DNA of 15,718 nt from Comamonadaceae bacterium (GCA_947454695.1 CANGMW010000020.1:1-15718), one strand, 5' to 3'. Numbered from the stretch's first letter, positions 1 through 7,210 are shown. Notes: generated by a model not told the origin, from the sequence alone. Program-made: numbers and translations.

Positions 1-49
1 GGACCTCGTCGAGCTTGAACGGTTTGATGATGGCCGTTACGAGTTTCAT
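1..49 (-). CDS. glnK: P-II family nitrogen regulator (5' end only)
   Basis: Only the first 16 codons are in the window, reading MKLVTAIIKPFKLDEV. This is the highly conserved first beta strand and helix of P-II signal proteins (GlnB/GlnK), trimeric sensors of 2-oxoglutarate and ATP/ADP that control ammonium uptake and glutamine synthetase. A good ribosome binding site (TAGGAGA) sits just before the ATG. The gene follows the TorF-type porin by 26 bases on the same strand and downstream of a sigma-54 promoter, so the two are probably co-transcribed. I call glnK rather than glnB from this nitrogen-controlled context and from recalling that Comamonadaceae often have porin, glnK and amtB in this order. 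The amtB gene would lie outside the window and is not seen. Confidence 0.88.
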   Translation of the reverse strand, partial: MKLVTAIIKPFKLDEV

Positions 50-75
50 AGGATCTCCTAATTGAGGGGACGGAA

Positions 76-867
76 TCAGAATGCGTATTTCACGCCGACC
101 AAGGCACCGTTTTTGGCGATGTATTTGCCGTCACCTGAAGGCGCGCCCTGATTCACATAGAAATCTTTATCAGCGTTGGTAGCCACATAAGCAGCCGACA
201 CCGTCAGGCCATCACCCAGGTCTTTGACCAGCGTGAGTGACAAGTCGGTGTAGTTGGCCACATCACCCGCTTGGTTCGGGATGGTCTGACGGCCGATGTG
301 CGGGGTCAGCGCGTAGCCGTTACCCATGTCAAACGTGGCGCTCAGGTCCAGGTAACGGCTGCCGTTACTGTTGATGTTGCCCAGGAAGTCGCCCAGGCTC
401 TGGCTGTATTTCAAAGTAGCAACACCGTAGGTGAGTGCGCCGTAGAACTCTTTGGTGGTGGCATTGCTGTACAAACCAGCGCCTTGTGTGCCGTCGGCAC
501 CGGAGTTATTACCCGGGTACATATAGGTGATGTAGCCCACGTCATAAGCCAGACCCGGCTGCAGTTCGCCTTTGTAGCCACCGTAAATGTCCAGCTCGTA
601 GGTGCCGTCCGAAGCGCCATTGACTTGCTTAACCCAGCTCACATTGGAAGCCCAGGTACCGATATAGAAGCCGCTGGCGTGGGCGTAATCCACACCACCT
701 TGCACGGCGCCGCCGTAGTTGGTTTGGGTCACACCGCGGAAACGGTAATCGCTCACCGCGCCGATGTTGTAGGACAGCGTGCTTTCCGGGGCTTTTTCCT
801 CGGCAAACACGGCGGTGCTGGCAGCCAGCACGAGAAGGGCGATTGCGGATTTGGAAGTCAATTTCAT
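76..867 (-). CDS. TorF family putative outer-membrane porin
   Basis: This 263-residue protein begins with a Sec signal peptide (MKLTSKSAIALL...STAVFA, cleavage near residue 22). The mature part is rich in alternating beta strands with Tyr, Gly and Asn (SYNIGAVSDYRFRGVTQT near the start) and ends in the aromatic residue Phe (VKYAF), typical of outer-membrane beta barrels. The pattern matches the TorF/TIGR02001 family of putative porins, whose substrate is not established. I chose the ATG at 867 because GGAG lies just upstream. The ATG at 879 would add four residues but has no ribosome binding site. Its position ahead of a P-II gene and behind a sigma-54 promoter suggests a role under nitrogen limitation, perhaps letting a nitrogen compound cross the outer membrane. 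That role is inference. Confidence 0.88.
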   Translation of the reverse strand: MKLTSKSAIALLVLAASTAVFAEEKAPESTLSYNIGAVSDYRFRGVTQTNYGGAVQGGVDYAHASGFYIGTWASNVSWVKQVNGASDGTYELDIYGGYKGELQPGLAYDVGYITYMYPGNNSGADGTQGAGLYSNATTKEFYGALTYGVATLKYSQSLGDFLGNINSNGSRYLDLSATFDMGNGYALTPHIGRQTIPNQAGDVANYTDLSLTLVKDLGDGLTVSAAYVATNADKDFYVNQGAPSGDGKYIAKNGALVGVKYAF

Positions 868-906
868 AGATTTCTCCATTGGTCAAGTTAAATAACAATG
901 ACAATT

Positions 907-924
907 AAGCAGGGATCGTGCCAA
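907..924 (-). promoter_or_regulatory. Sigma-54 (RpoN) -24/-12 promoter for porin-glnK
   Basis: On the minus strand the sequence is TTGGCACGATCCCTGCTT. It has the invariant GG (921-922) and GC (909-910) separated by exactly 10 bases, and it matches the consensus TGGCACG-N4-TTGCT except for one base in the -12 element. Transcription would start near 897, about 30 bases before the porin ATG at 867. The match, orientation and spacing all fit. Confidence 0.88.
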
Positions 925-971
925 CTGCCGTTAACCCTTTCCTACAAAGTCGCGCCGGAACAGGACGTTAT

Positions 972-994
972 TTGAAGGCTAGGTACTGTATAAA
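972..994 (+). promoter_or_regulatory. Possible comM promoter region (-10 TATAAA)
   Basis: TATAAA at 989-994 is a good -10 candidate for comM. TTGAAG at 972-977 resembles a -35 element but is only 11 bases away, too close for a normal sigma-70 promoter. A start from this -10 would place the NtrC-like site 1004-1020 just downstream of it. Assigned only from the -10 match. Confidence 0.3.
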
Positions 995-1003
995 TACCCA
1001 TAT

Positions 1004-1020
1004 TGCACCGATAGAGTGCG
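1004..1020. promoter_or_regulatory. NtrC-like enhancer binding site
   Basis: TGCACCGATAGAGTGCG fits the NtrC operator TGCAC-Y-N5-R-GTGCA with one mismatch in the last base. Its centre is about 115 bases upstream of the predicted sigma-54 start, a usual position for an enhancer. Further GTGCG/TGCAC half-sites occur between 1025 and 1052, but I see no second complete palindrome. The site also lies in the leader region of the divergent comM gene. Confidence 0.68.
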
Positions 1021-1069
1021 TTTTGGTGCGCCGTGCGCTGTATGAATGCACCGTTCTGGAGGGAATCCC

Positions 1070-2599
1070 ATGAGTCTGTCTTTGGTGCAAAGCCGCTCCC
1101 TGCTGGGGCTGGAGGCCACCGCGGTCACCGTGGAGGTGCATCTGGCCAATGGCTTGCCCAGTTTCACGCTGGTTGGGCTGGCCGATGTGGAAGTCAAAGA
1201 AGCCCGCGAACGGGTGCGATGCGCCATTCAAAACGCCGGCCTGGAGTTTCCCAATAACAAGCGCATCACCGTCAACTTGGCGCCTGCGGACCTGCCCAAG
1301 GACTCCGGCCGTTTCGACTTGCCCATTGCGCTGGGCATTTTGGCGGCCAGCGGTCAGATTGATTCGGCACGTCTGAAGGACTACGAGTTTGCCGGTGAGC
1401 TGTCACTTTCAGGCGAATTGCGCCCGGTACGCGGCGCCTTGGCCATGGCACTGGCCTTGCACCAAAAGCAAGTGCGTACCCACTTGGTCCTTCCGTCGCC
1501 CTGCGCCCAGGAGGCCGCTTTGGTGCCGGACGCCTCGGTCTACGGCGCCCGCCACCTGCTGGATGTGGTGCAGCAATTTGTCCCGGGTCAGGCCTCGCTC
1601 GAGCCAGGCGAAGGCTGGCAGCGACTGAGCGCTACCCCGCCAGCTACATCGAGCGACCCGGCCGATCTGGCCGATGTGAAAGGCCAGGCCGGCCCCAAAC
1701 GTGCGCTGGAAATCGCCGCCGCCGGCGGTCACAGTGTGTTGCTGTGCGGCCCGCCGGGAAGCGGCAAGTCCATGCTGGCGCAGCGCTTTGCAGCCCTCTT
1801 GCCGCCCATGACCACCCAAGAGGCTTTGCAAAGTGCGGCCATTGCCAGCCTGAGCGGGCGTTTTACCCTGGCCCGCTGGGGTGTGCGCCCGACCTGCAGC
1901 CCGCACCACAGCGCCAGTGCGGTGGCCTTGGTAGGCGGCGGCTCGCCACCGCGCCCGGGCGAAATTTCGCTGGCGCACCACGGCGTCCTGTTTCTGGATG
2001 AACTGCCGGAATTTCCGCGCGCGGCGCTGGAAGCTTTGCGCGAGCCGCTGGAGACCGGGCACATCACCATTGCCCGCGCTGCGCTGCGTGCGGAGTTTCC
2101 TGCCAACTTTCAGCTCATCGCAGCGATGAACCCCTGCCCCTGTGGCTACTTGGGGGCATCGCATAAAAACTGCCGCTGCAGCCCCGATCAAGTAGCGCGC
2201 TACCAGGCGCGCTTGAGCGGCCCGTTAATAGACCGGATTGATTTACATGTGAGCGTAGCCGCGCTGCCCGCCAATGAGTTACTACAAGCGCCTGCGGGCG
2301 AGTCCACCGGTGCCATCAAAGCCCGCTGCCTGGCCGGGCGCGAACGTGCGCTGGCACGCCAAGGCCGGACCAACCAAGCACTGAGCGGTCAAGACATTGA
2401 CACGCACACCCACCTGGATGCATCAGCCCAGCAATTTTTGAACGCTGCAGCTACTCGCTTGGGCTGGTCAGCGCGCGGCACGCACCGCACCCTCAAGGTG
2501 GCGCGCACGATTGCCGATTTGGCAGGCGCCACGCAGATCCAGACCCCGCACGTGGCAGAAGCCTTGCAATACCGCCAGCCCAGCACGCTGGGGCGTTGA
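1070..2599 (+). CDS. comM: YifB/ComM family Mg chelatase-like AAA+ ATPase (branch-migration helicase)
   Basis: This 509-residue protein is full length for the ComM/YifB family. ComM is a hexameric helicase known from Vibrio and Acinetobacter to extend DNA heteroduplex during natural transformation. An N-terminal Lon-protease-like domain (about residues 1-170, with SFTLVGLADVEVKEARERVR) is followed by a Mg-chelatase-type AAA+ domain. The latter has Walker A GPPGSGKS (227-234), Walker B VLFLDE (306-311), and the cysteine-containing MNPCPCG loop (from 353) that continues into YLGASHKNCRC. The C-terminal domain runs to the end. I chose the ATG at 1070 because GGAGG lies nine bases upstream and the family begins MSLSLVQSR; an upstream ATG at 1046 would add eight residues without family support. 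The gene stands alone, divergent from the porin. Presence of comM does not by itself prove that the organism is competent. Confidence 0.93.
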   Translation: MSLSLVQSRSLLGLEATAVTVEVHLANGLPSFTLVGLADVEVKEARERVRCAIQNAGLEFPNNKRITVNLAPADLPKDSGRFDLPIALGILAASGQIDSARLKDYEFAGELSLSGELRPVRGALAMALALHQKQVRTHLVLPSPCAQEAALVPDASVYGARHLLDVVQQFVPGQASLEPGEGWQRLSATPPATSSDPADLADVKGQAGPKRALEIAAAGGHSVLLCGPPGSGKSMLAQRFAALLPPMTTQEALQSAAIASLSGRFTLARWGVRPTCSPHHSASAVALVGGGSPPRPGEISLAHHGVLFLDELPEFPRAALEALREPLETGHITIARAALRAEFPANFQLIAAMNPCPCGYLGASHKNCRCSPDQVARYQARLSGPLIDRIDLHVSVAALPANELLQAPAGESTGAIKARCLAGRERALARQGRTNQALSGQDIDTHTHLDASAQQFLNAAATRLGWSARGTHRTLKVARTIADLAGATQIQTPHVAEALQYRQPSTLGR

Positions 2600-2610
2600 T
2601 CGTGCTCTTT

Positions 2611-2645
2611 GCGCCATGCGCTTGTTCAGCGGCGCATCATGGCGC
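2611..2645. terminator. Stem-loop after comM (possible transcription end)
   Basis: GCGCCATG (2611-2618) and CATGGCGC (2638-2645) form a perfect 8-bp inverted repeat. Three more internal pairs (2619-2621 with 2632-2634) leave a 3-base bulge. It lies 12 bases after the comM stop, between two convergent genes, and so could help end transcription from either side. Neither side has a clear U-run, so a classical intrinsic terminator is not shown. Confidence 0.4.
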
Positions 2646-2650
2646 GTGTG

Positions 2651-2678
2651 CTCTGTGCTCTGTGCTCTGTGCTCTGTG
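2651..2678. repeat. Tandem repeat, 4 copies of CTCTGTG
   Basis: Four perfect head-to-tail copies of the heptamer CTCTGTG occupy 2651-2678, preceded by a partial unit (GTG). The repeat is intergenic, between convergent comM and the nitronate-monooxygenase-like gene, so a length change would not shift any assigned reading frame. Confidence 0.9.
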
Positions 2679-2690
2679 CCGATGACGATT

Positions 2691-2715
2691 GCCTTGCCTT
2701 GCCCTGCCCTGCCAT
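2691..2715. repeat. Pentameric repeat run GCCTT/GCCCT
   Basis: Two copies of GCCTT, two of GCCCT and one GCCAT follow one another, 13 bases after the heptamer repeat. It is a degenerate 5-base tandem array in the same comM-flavoprotein gap. The rest of the 154-base gap up to 2753 shows nothing else that I recognise. Confidence 0.75.
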
Positions 2716-2753
2716 GGGCATACGTGGGTTCGTTGCCTTGACTCAGCAACAAC

Positions 2754-3689
2754 TCAGCCAAAAGCGCGGTTCTGCGCCAGCGCGCCCAGCCGCTGTGTGA
2801 TGGCAAAAAACTCCGCCACCGTGTCGTCAATGATTTGCTGCGCCGACTTCACCGAGTCAATCAAGCCCGCGCTTTGGCCGGCCAGGGCGGGGGCGGCTTC
2901 CATGTTGCCGCCAAAATACAAGTCCAGAATGCCCGAGAGTGCATCCGGGCCCATCAGCCCGTCGTCAAAAATCTGTTGCGTGCGTTGCGACTTCAAGCTG
3001 CGAATGCACGGCGTGGATTTTTTGTTCAGCATCCAGGTGCCGGTTTCCTTGGCTTGCACAATCGCCTGCTTGAAGTTGTCGTGCACCGGGCTCTCGCTGC
3101 AGCTCACAAAGCGCGTGCCCATCTGAATCGCTTCGGCGCCCAAAGCAAATGCCGCCGCCATGCCGCGGCCATCGCAAATGCCCCCGGCTGCCACCAAAGG
3201 CACATCCACCTGCGCGCGAATCGCTTGCAGCAAAACCAGGGTGGAGACTTCTTCCGGATTTTTAAAGCCCCCGCCCTCTGCACCTTCGACCACCAAGCCG
3301 TCAATGCCGGCCTCCACACACTTGAGGGCTGCGTCCACCGTGGGCACCGCGTGGTAGACGGTGATGCCCGCATCTTTGAGCGGCTGGATGAACTTGGCCG
3401 GGCTGCCCGCCGAGGTGGTGACGAACTTCACGCCGGAGTTGCAAACAAATTTGAGCATCGCGTCATCGCGCAGAAAACGGATAGGCAGGTTCACGCCAAA
3501 GGGCAAGTCCAGCGCGCGCATCTTGGTGATTTCGGCCTGGCAGTTGGCCGTCTCGCCCGAAGAGGTTTCGATGATGCCCAAGCCCCCGGCGCGGGAGACC
3601 GCACTGGCCAACGGCGTGCGCGCGATCCAGCCCATGGGGGCCTGAATGATGGGGTATTTGGCGCCGGTATGGGCAAGAACACGGTTCAT
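2754..3689 (-). CDS. Nitronate monooxygenase-like FMN-dependent oxidoreductase
   Basis: A 311-residue protein of the 2-nitropropane dioxygenase/nitronate monooxygenase superfamily (TIM barrel, FMN bound). Visible motifs are IIQAPMGWIA near residue 14, AGGLGII (34-40), GVNLPI (65-70), VAAGGICDGRG (166-175) and GAEAIQMGTRF (184-194), the last two being the phosphate-binding and C-terminal barrel signatures. In characterised class I enzymes, and in the related enoyl reductase FabK, a loop reads EAGGH, with His as catalytic residue. Here the loop is EGGGF, with Phe142 in that place, so classical nitronate chemistry is uncertain. The start at 3689 has only a weak AAGG upstream. It lies 67 bases downstream of an MFS transporter on the same strand and may be co-transcribed with it. 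Confidence 0.85.
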   Translation of the reverse strand: MNRVLAHTGAKYPIIQAPMGWIARTPLASAVSRAGGLGIIETSSGETANCQAEITKMRALDLPFGVNLPIRFLRDDAMLKFVCNSGVKFVTTSAGSPAKFIQPLKDAGITVYHAVPTVDAALKCVEAGIDGLVVEGAEGGGFKNPEEVSTLVLLQAIRAQVDVPLVAAGGICDGRGMAAAFALGAEAIQMGTRFVSCSESPVHDNFKQAIVQAKETGTWMLNKKSTPCIRSLKSQRTQQIFDDGLMGPDALSGILDLYFGGNMEAAPALAGQSAGLIDSVKSAQQIIDDTVAEFFAITQRLGALAQNRAFG

Positions 3690-3756
3690 GGCTGGGCCTT
3701 AAGGTTGAGGACCGCGCCATATTGCCAGCGGCGCCACACCAAAGCTGTCGCCGGTG

Positions 3757-4989
3757 TTACGGGCTGCCGGTAGCGGCTTGCATGCGCGCCTCGCGTCCCC
3801 GCAAGGCATAAGAAAAATAAGCGCCGATCAACCACATGACCGCACCACCCAGCAGCATCACCATCGCGGAGCCAATGCGTTCCAACAAGGCGGCCGCCAC
3901 CAGCACGCCCACCGATTGCCCCATGAACAAGGCCAGGGCAAACATAGACACGCCAGTGCCGCGCGCCGATGCGGCCATTTGCGTGGCGTTGGTTTGCATG
4001 GTGTTGTGAAACATGAAGAAGCCAAAGCCGGCCATCCAGCTGGCGGGGATCGCCAGCCACCACCACGGCGTCCAGGCCAGCACCAGCACCGAAGCGGCCA
4101 GCACGCTCACGCCCGTCAAGGCCAGACCGCGCTCGCCCAGTCGGGGAATCAAGCGGCGCGCCACCGCCATGTACAACATGCCGCCCAAACCAAACAGCGC
4201 CACAATCGCACCCGACGCCGACAGGGACAGCCCGAGTTCCCGGTGCAGGTGCGATGCCCAGATGGCCAGCACGCCAAAGCCGCTGGCGCCTTCAATGAAG
4301 GCCACGCCGATCACCACCCGCGACCACGGCCCGGTGAGGATGCGCCAAGCCTGCGCCACAAAACCGGGACGCGGCAATGCATCGTGGTGCGCGGGCGTGG
4401 CGGGCATGGCCGCTTGCCGGCGCCAGTCCTGCCACAGCAAGGTGCCCACGCCGCCAAACAACAAGGCCATGAAACCAAACGCCCAACGCCAGCCCAGCGT
4501 ATCGGTGAACACACCGCCGAGCAGTTGACCGCCCACGATGCCCAAGGTCGTACCCAGGCCCACCCGCGCCAGGGTTTCTTGCCGCAGCTCGTAGCGCACG
4601 GTGTCACCAATCCAGGCCAGTGACAAAGGGATGATGGCCGCCGCACCCAAAGCCACCAGCACGCGCGCGATGACCAGCACGTTCAAGCTGTCGGCAAAGG
4701 CCGACAACAGGCAACCCACGCTGCAAGCCAGCGTGGTGTAGCTCACGACCCGGTATTTGCCCAAGCGATCGCCCAAGGGGCCGTAAAACAATTGCGACAA
4801 GCCATAGACCACCGCAAACACCGACACCACTTGCGCCGCATGGGCCAAGGAAACCGCGAACTCGCGCGCCAGCTCGGGCAGCATGGCATCGCAAATGCGC
4901 TGAACCGCCATGCTGGCGAACGTCGCCAAGGACAACAACAAGATGGATCGGTGTGTGCTGGCGCTTAAAGGGGGGTGCCCAGTGGTCAT
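3757..4989 (-). CDS. MFS transporter
   Basis: About 410 residues with 12 predicted hydrophobic segments. The loop between helices 2 and 3 carries the major-facilitator motif A (YGLSQLFYGPLGDRLGKYRVV region, about 60 residues in). The architecture resembles DHA1-type drug or metabolite exporters with the opening MTTGHPPLSASTHRSILLL. No substrate can be read from the sequence. I chose the ATG at 4989 because it directly precedes the first membrane segment. The open frame continues to 5256, and an ATG at 5055 would add 22 residues. Neither start has a convincing ribosome binding site. It is divergent from a second, unrelated-looking MFS gene and upstream of the flavoprotein gene. Confidence 0.85.
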   Translation of the reverse strand: MTTGHPPLSASTHRSILLLSLATFASMAVQRICDAMLPELAREFAVSLAHAAQVVSVFAVVYGLSQLFYGPLGDRLGKYRVVSYTTLACSVGCLLSAFADSLNVLVIARVLVALGAAAIIPLSLAWIGDTVRYELRQETLARVGLGTTLGIVGGQLLGGVFTDTLGWRWAFGFMALLFGGVGTLLWQDWRRQAAMPATPAHHDALPRPGFVAQAWRILTGPWSRVVIGVAFIEGASGFGVLAIWASHLHRELGLSLSASGAIVALFGLGGMLYMAVARRLIPRLGERGLALTGVSVLAASVLVLAWTPWWWLAIPASWMAGFGFFMFHNTMQTNATQMAASARGTGVSMFALALFMGQSVGVLVAAALLERIGSAMVMLLGGAVMWLIGAYFSYALRGREARMQAATGSP

Positions 4990-5079
4990 GAGGTGTGTCG
5001 AAAAAAGGTGGCCGCGGGCAAAAAGATGCAGGACGCAGCGACTGCACAAGGCCATGTCGTTGCGCCAACGAAGTTTTGA

Positions 5080-5085
5080 ATTGTA
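5080..5085 (-). promoter_or_regulatory. Candidate -10 box for the minus-strand MFS gene
   Basis: TACAAT on the minus strand, in the context CTACAATTC. The same nine bases lie before the metH homocysteine-module gene at 11364-11372. No good -35 hexamer is seen at 16-18 bases. A start near 5073 would leave a leader of about 84 bases to the ATG at 4989, or 18 bases to the one at 5055. Confidence 0.4.
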
Positions 5086-5130
5086 GGCGGCCCGTGGGTT
5101 TGGTGCTGAGCGCAGCACATTGGCACCACG

Positions 5131-5170
5131 CTCCTGATTCAATAGCAAACAGCATTTGCTCATAAAGGCT
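5131..5170. repeat. Possible interspersed repeat remnant with 6-bp palindrome
   Basis: AGCAAA (5144-5149) and TTTGCT (5155-5160) form a perfect 6-bp stem with a 5-base loop, flanked by CTCCTGATTCAATA on the left and CATAAAGGCT on the right. I recall similar AT-richer elements scattered between genes in Rhodoferax- and Polaromonas-like genomes. It lies in the divergent region between two MFS genes. Recollection only, so confidence is low. Confidence 0.35.
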
Positions 5171-5195
5171 TTGCGGCGAGTGCTGGCGCCTTTGC

Positions 5196-5201
5196 GATAA
5201 T
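5196..5201 (+). promoter_or_regulatory. Extended -10 promoter, possibly giving a leaderless mRNA
   Basis: TGCGATAAT is an extended -10 element (TG-n-GATAAT). TTGCGG lies 19 bases upstream as a poor -35 element. The -10 box ends six bases before the MFS start codon at 5208, so transcription would begin at about the ATG itself. There is also no purine-rich ribosome binding site before this ATG, which agrees with a leaderless transcript. Confidence 0.5.
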
Positions 5202-5207
5202 GCCCCG

Positions 5208-6431
5208 ATGTCCCGCAGCCCCGCCTACTCGCCCCGCTTTGTGCTGAGCTTGTCACTGGCCCAGCTCATCACTTGGGGCAGTGTGTTCTACACCTTTGCG
5301 CTGCTGGTGGGGCCGCTGGAGAAAGAACTCGGCATGAGCCGGGCTGAATCTTCTCTGGCATTCAGCCTGGCTTTGTTGACCGAGGGTTTGCTGGCCTGGC
5401 CGGTGGGCCGTTGGATCCAGCGCGGTTTTGAACGACGGGTGATGACCATCGGCTCCGTGGTGGTGGGTCTGGGTTTGCTCTGGCACAGCCAGATCCACAG
5501 CCCGCTGGCGTTTTACGCGGTGTGGATTTTTCTGGGTGCGGGACTGGCGGCCACCTTGTACTCGCCGGTGTTTGCGGTGGTCACCCAGCGCTTCCCCAAC
5601 GACTTTCGCCGCGCCATCATCACGATCACGTTTCTGGGTGGCTTGGCCAGCACGGTGTTCATTCCCCTCACCGCCTGGCTGATTGACGCCATGGGCTGGC
5701 GCCTCGCGCTGGTGTGCCTGGCTGCACTGCAATTCCTGGTCTGCGTGCCCTTGCATGCACGCACACTGCGCTCGCCCGCCCCCGAGGCGCGACACGCCCA
5801 TCGCCCGAACGCGCACGCGCCGGTGTCGCCTCGCACGCTTCAGCAACACCTGAAGAGCGCGCCGTTTTTGCTCATTGGTTTGTTCACCGTGGTGATGATG
5901 GCCGTCACCGCAGCGCTGCCCGCCCACATGGTGAGCCTGCTGCAAGAAAGCGGGTTAAGTGCGTTCTGGGTGATTCTGGTGCCCGCCAGTATCGGCGTGC
6001 TGCAAGTACTGGGACGCGTGTTGCTTTTTCTGTTTGAACACCGCATCGACCTGCACCGCAGCAACCGCTGGATCGCCGCGTTGATTCCTGCGGGCTTGCT
6101 GGTCTTGCTCGCCGCGCCTTGGCTGGGCAGCGCTCAAACCGCCGTGGTGCTGGTGTTTGTGGTCTTGTTTGGCATGGGCAACGGCATGCTCACCATCGTG
6201 AAGGGCACGGCGATTGCCCAGTATGTGGACCGCGAGCAAGTGGCCGCCCTCAACGGGGCTTTAGGTCTGCCCACGGCCCTGGCCCGCGCTGCAGCGCCTT
6301 GGGGCTTAGGCCTTTTGTGGAGCCCAACGGGTGGCTACACCAGTGGCTTGTGGCTGCTGGCCGGCTTGGGCGTGGTGGGCGTGGTGGCACTCACTTTGGC
6401 ACAACGCCAATCATTGCATCAGGCGCGGTGA
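5208..6431 (+). CDS. MFS transporter
   Basis: A 407-residue membrane protein with about 12 hydrophobic helices and a hydrophilic central loop (about residues 185-215, rich in Ala, His, Pro and Arg). The first helix reads LSLAQLITWGSVFYTFALL, like the opening of monocarboxylate/oxalate-porter-type MFS members. A motif-A-like loop follows as LLAWPVGRWIQRGFERR. The substrate cannot be told. It is divergent from the other MFS gene and shares little visible sequence with it, so it does not look like a recent duplicate. The stop is 14 bases from the stop of the convergent glycine-zipper gene. The upstream in-frame region gives no better start than 5208. Confidence 0.87.
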   Translation: MSRSPAYSPRFVLSLSLAQLITWGSVFYTFALLVGPLEKELGMSRAESSLAFSLALLTEGLLAWPVGRWIQRGFERRVMTIGSVVVGLGLLWHSQIHSPLAFYAVWIFLGAGLAATLYSPVFAVVTQRFPNDFRRAIITITFLGGLASTVFIPLTAWLIDAMGWRLALVCLAALQFLVCVPLHARTLRSPAPEARHAHRPNAHAPVSPRTLQQHLKSAPFLLIGLFTVVMMAVTAALPAHMVSLLQESGLSAFWVILVPASIGVLQVLGRVLLFLFEHRIDLHRSNRWIAALIPAGLLVLLAAPWLGSAQTAVVLVFVVLFGMGNGMLTIVKGTAIAQYVDREQVAALNGALGLPTALARAAAPWGLGLLWSPTGGYTSGLWLLAGLGVVGVVALTLAQRQSLHQAR

Positions 6432-6445
6432 TGCTGGACTGAAGT

Positions 6446-7210
6446 TCAGAGCAAGGTGCGCAGGGTGTTGCCTTCGACCCGCACCCGCACACCCACGCCA
6501 TAAGGCTCAGCCAATTCCAGAAAACGGGTGTTGCCATCGTCCATGCGCACCTGCACCTGATACGCGGTGATTTTTTTCGTTTTCTTTTCCATGTTATTGC
6601 CAACAATGCCGCCGCCAATGGCGCCTACGACGGTGGCAATGTCTTTGCCCTGTCCCTGCCCAAACTGATTGCCAACCAGCGCGCCGAGCAGTCCGCCGGC
6701 CACAGCACCTGCACCGCCTGTGGCAGCTTCGCGTTCAATCGGCGTGACCGACACGACCGTCGCACAGTTGGGGCACAGCTCGCGGGCCGCTGCCGGTGCG
6801 GGGATGGGCTCGCCGGTGTAAGGCGCTGGCGCAGCCACTGCAGCGGGCGCTGCGGCCGGTGCAGATTTGCTCACGGCGCTGTGTGGCTTGTCTGCAGGTT
6901 TGCTGACCTTGGCTTCAGCCGCCACCGGTTTTTTGGCGGCGGGTTTGCTGGGCTCGGCGGTCGTTTTGATCGGCGCCACGTCGGCCGCCTTGCTGGCATC
7001 GGCTGCTTTGTTCGCATCGGGCTGCGGCGCTGACGCGCTCGCTGCGCCCTGCTGTTGCAGGTTAGCGTCATGCAGCACCTGCTTTTGCGTCTGCACGAAA
7101 TACAGAGCTGAAGCCAAAGCACCCACCACCACGGCCAGCACCACGATGGCCGCCCATAGTGCGGTGGAGCCGGTTTGTTGGCTGGGGGTGGGAGTCGTCG
7201 GGTGGGTCAT
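6446..7210 (-). CDS. Glycine-zipper 2TM domain membrane-anchored protein
   Basis: A 254-residue protein with a single N-terminal membrane helix (about 17-38, no lipobox), so probably anchored in the inner membrane with the rest in the periplasm. Next comes a low-complexity Ala/Lys/Pro linker (about 55-140). A CPNC motif (146-149) precedes a glycine zipper (about 164-204, with GGAGAVAGGLLGALVG and GAIGGGIVG) of the type found in SlyB/17-kDa-antigen proteins, and a small C-terminal beta domain ends the protein. The CxxC pair could bind metal or form a disulfide. AGGAC eight bases before the ATG supports the start at 7210. The role is unknown; envelope integrity is a common guess for the family. 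It lies 111 bases downstream of metH on the same strand, with a large stem-loop between. Confidence 0.83.
   Translation of the reverse strand: MTHPTTPTPSQQTGSTALWAAIVVLAVVVGALASALYFVQTQKQVLHDANLQQQGAASASAPQPDANKAADASKAADVAPIKTTAEPSKPAAKKPVAAEAKVSKPADKPHSAVSKSAPAAAPAAVAAPAPYTGEPIPAPAAARELCPNCATVVSVTPIEREAATGGAGAVAGGLLGALVGNQFGQGQGKDIATVVGAIGGGIVGNNMEKKTKKITAYQVQVRMDDGNTRFLELAEPYGVGVRVRVEGNTLRTLL

Noticed and set aside
985..1003. LexA-like CTGT-N8 sequence upstream of comM
   Set aside because: CTGTATAAATACCCAT lacks the second half-site (ACAG), so it is not a credible SOS box.
2609..2800. Short open frame across the tandem repeats (Cys/Leu-rich)
   Set aside because: It has no ribosome binding site, is made mostly of repeat-derived residues, and overlaps the end of the flavoprotein gene.
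3754..4623. Plus-strand open frame of 289 codons opposite the minus-strand MFS gene
   Set aside because: It is rich in His, Gln, Arg and Pro with no hydrophobic core or motif. It mirrors the membrane-helix codons of the real transporter gene.
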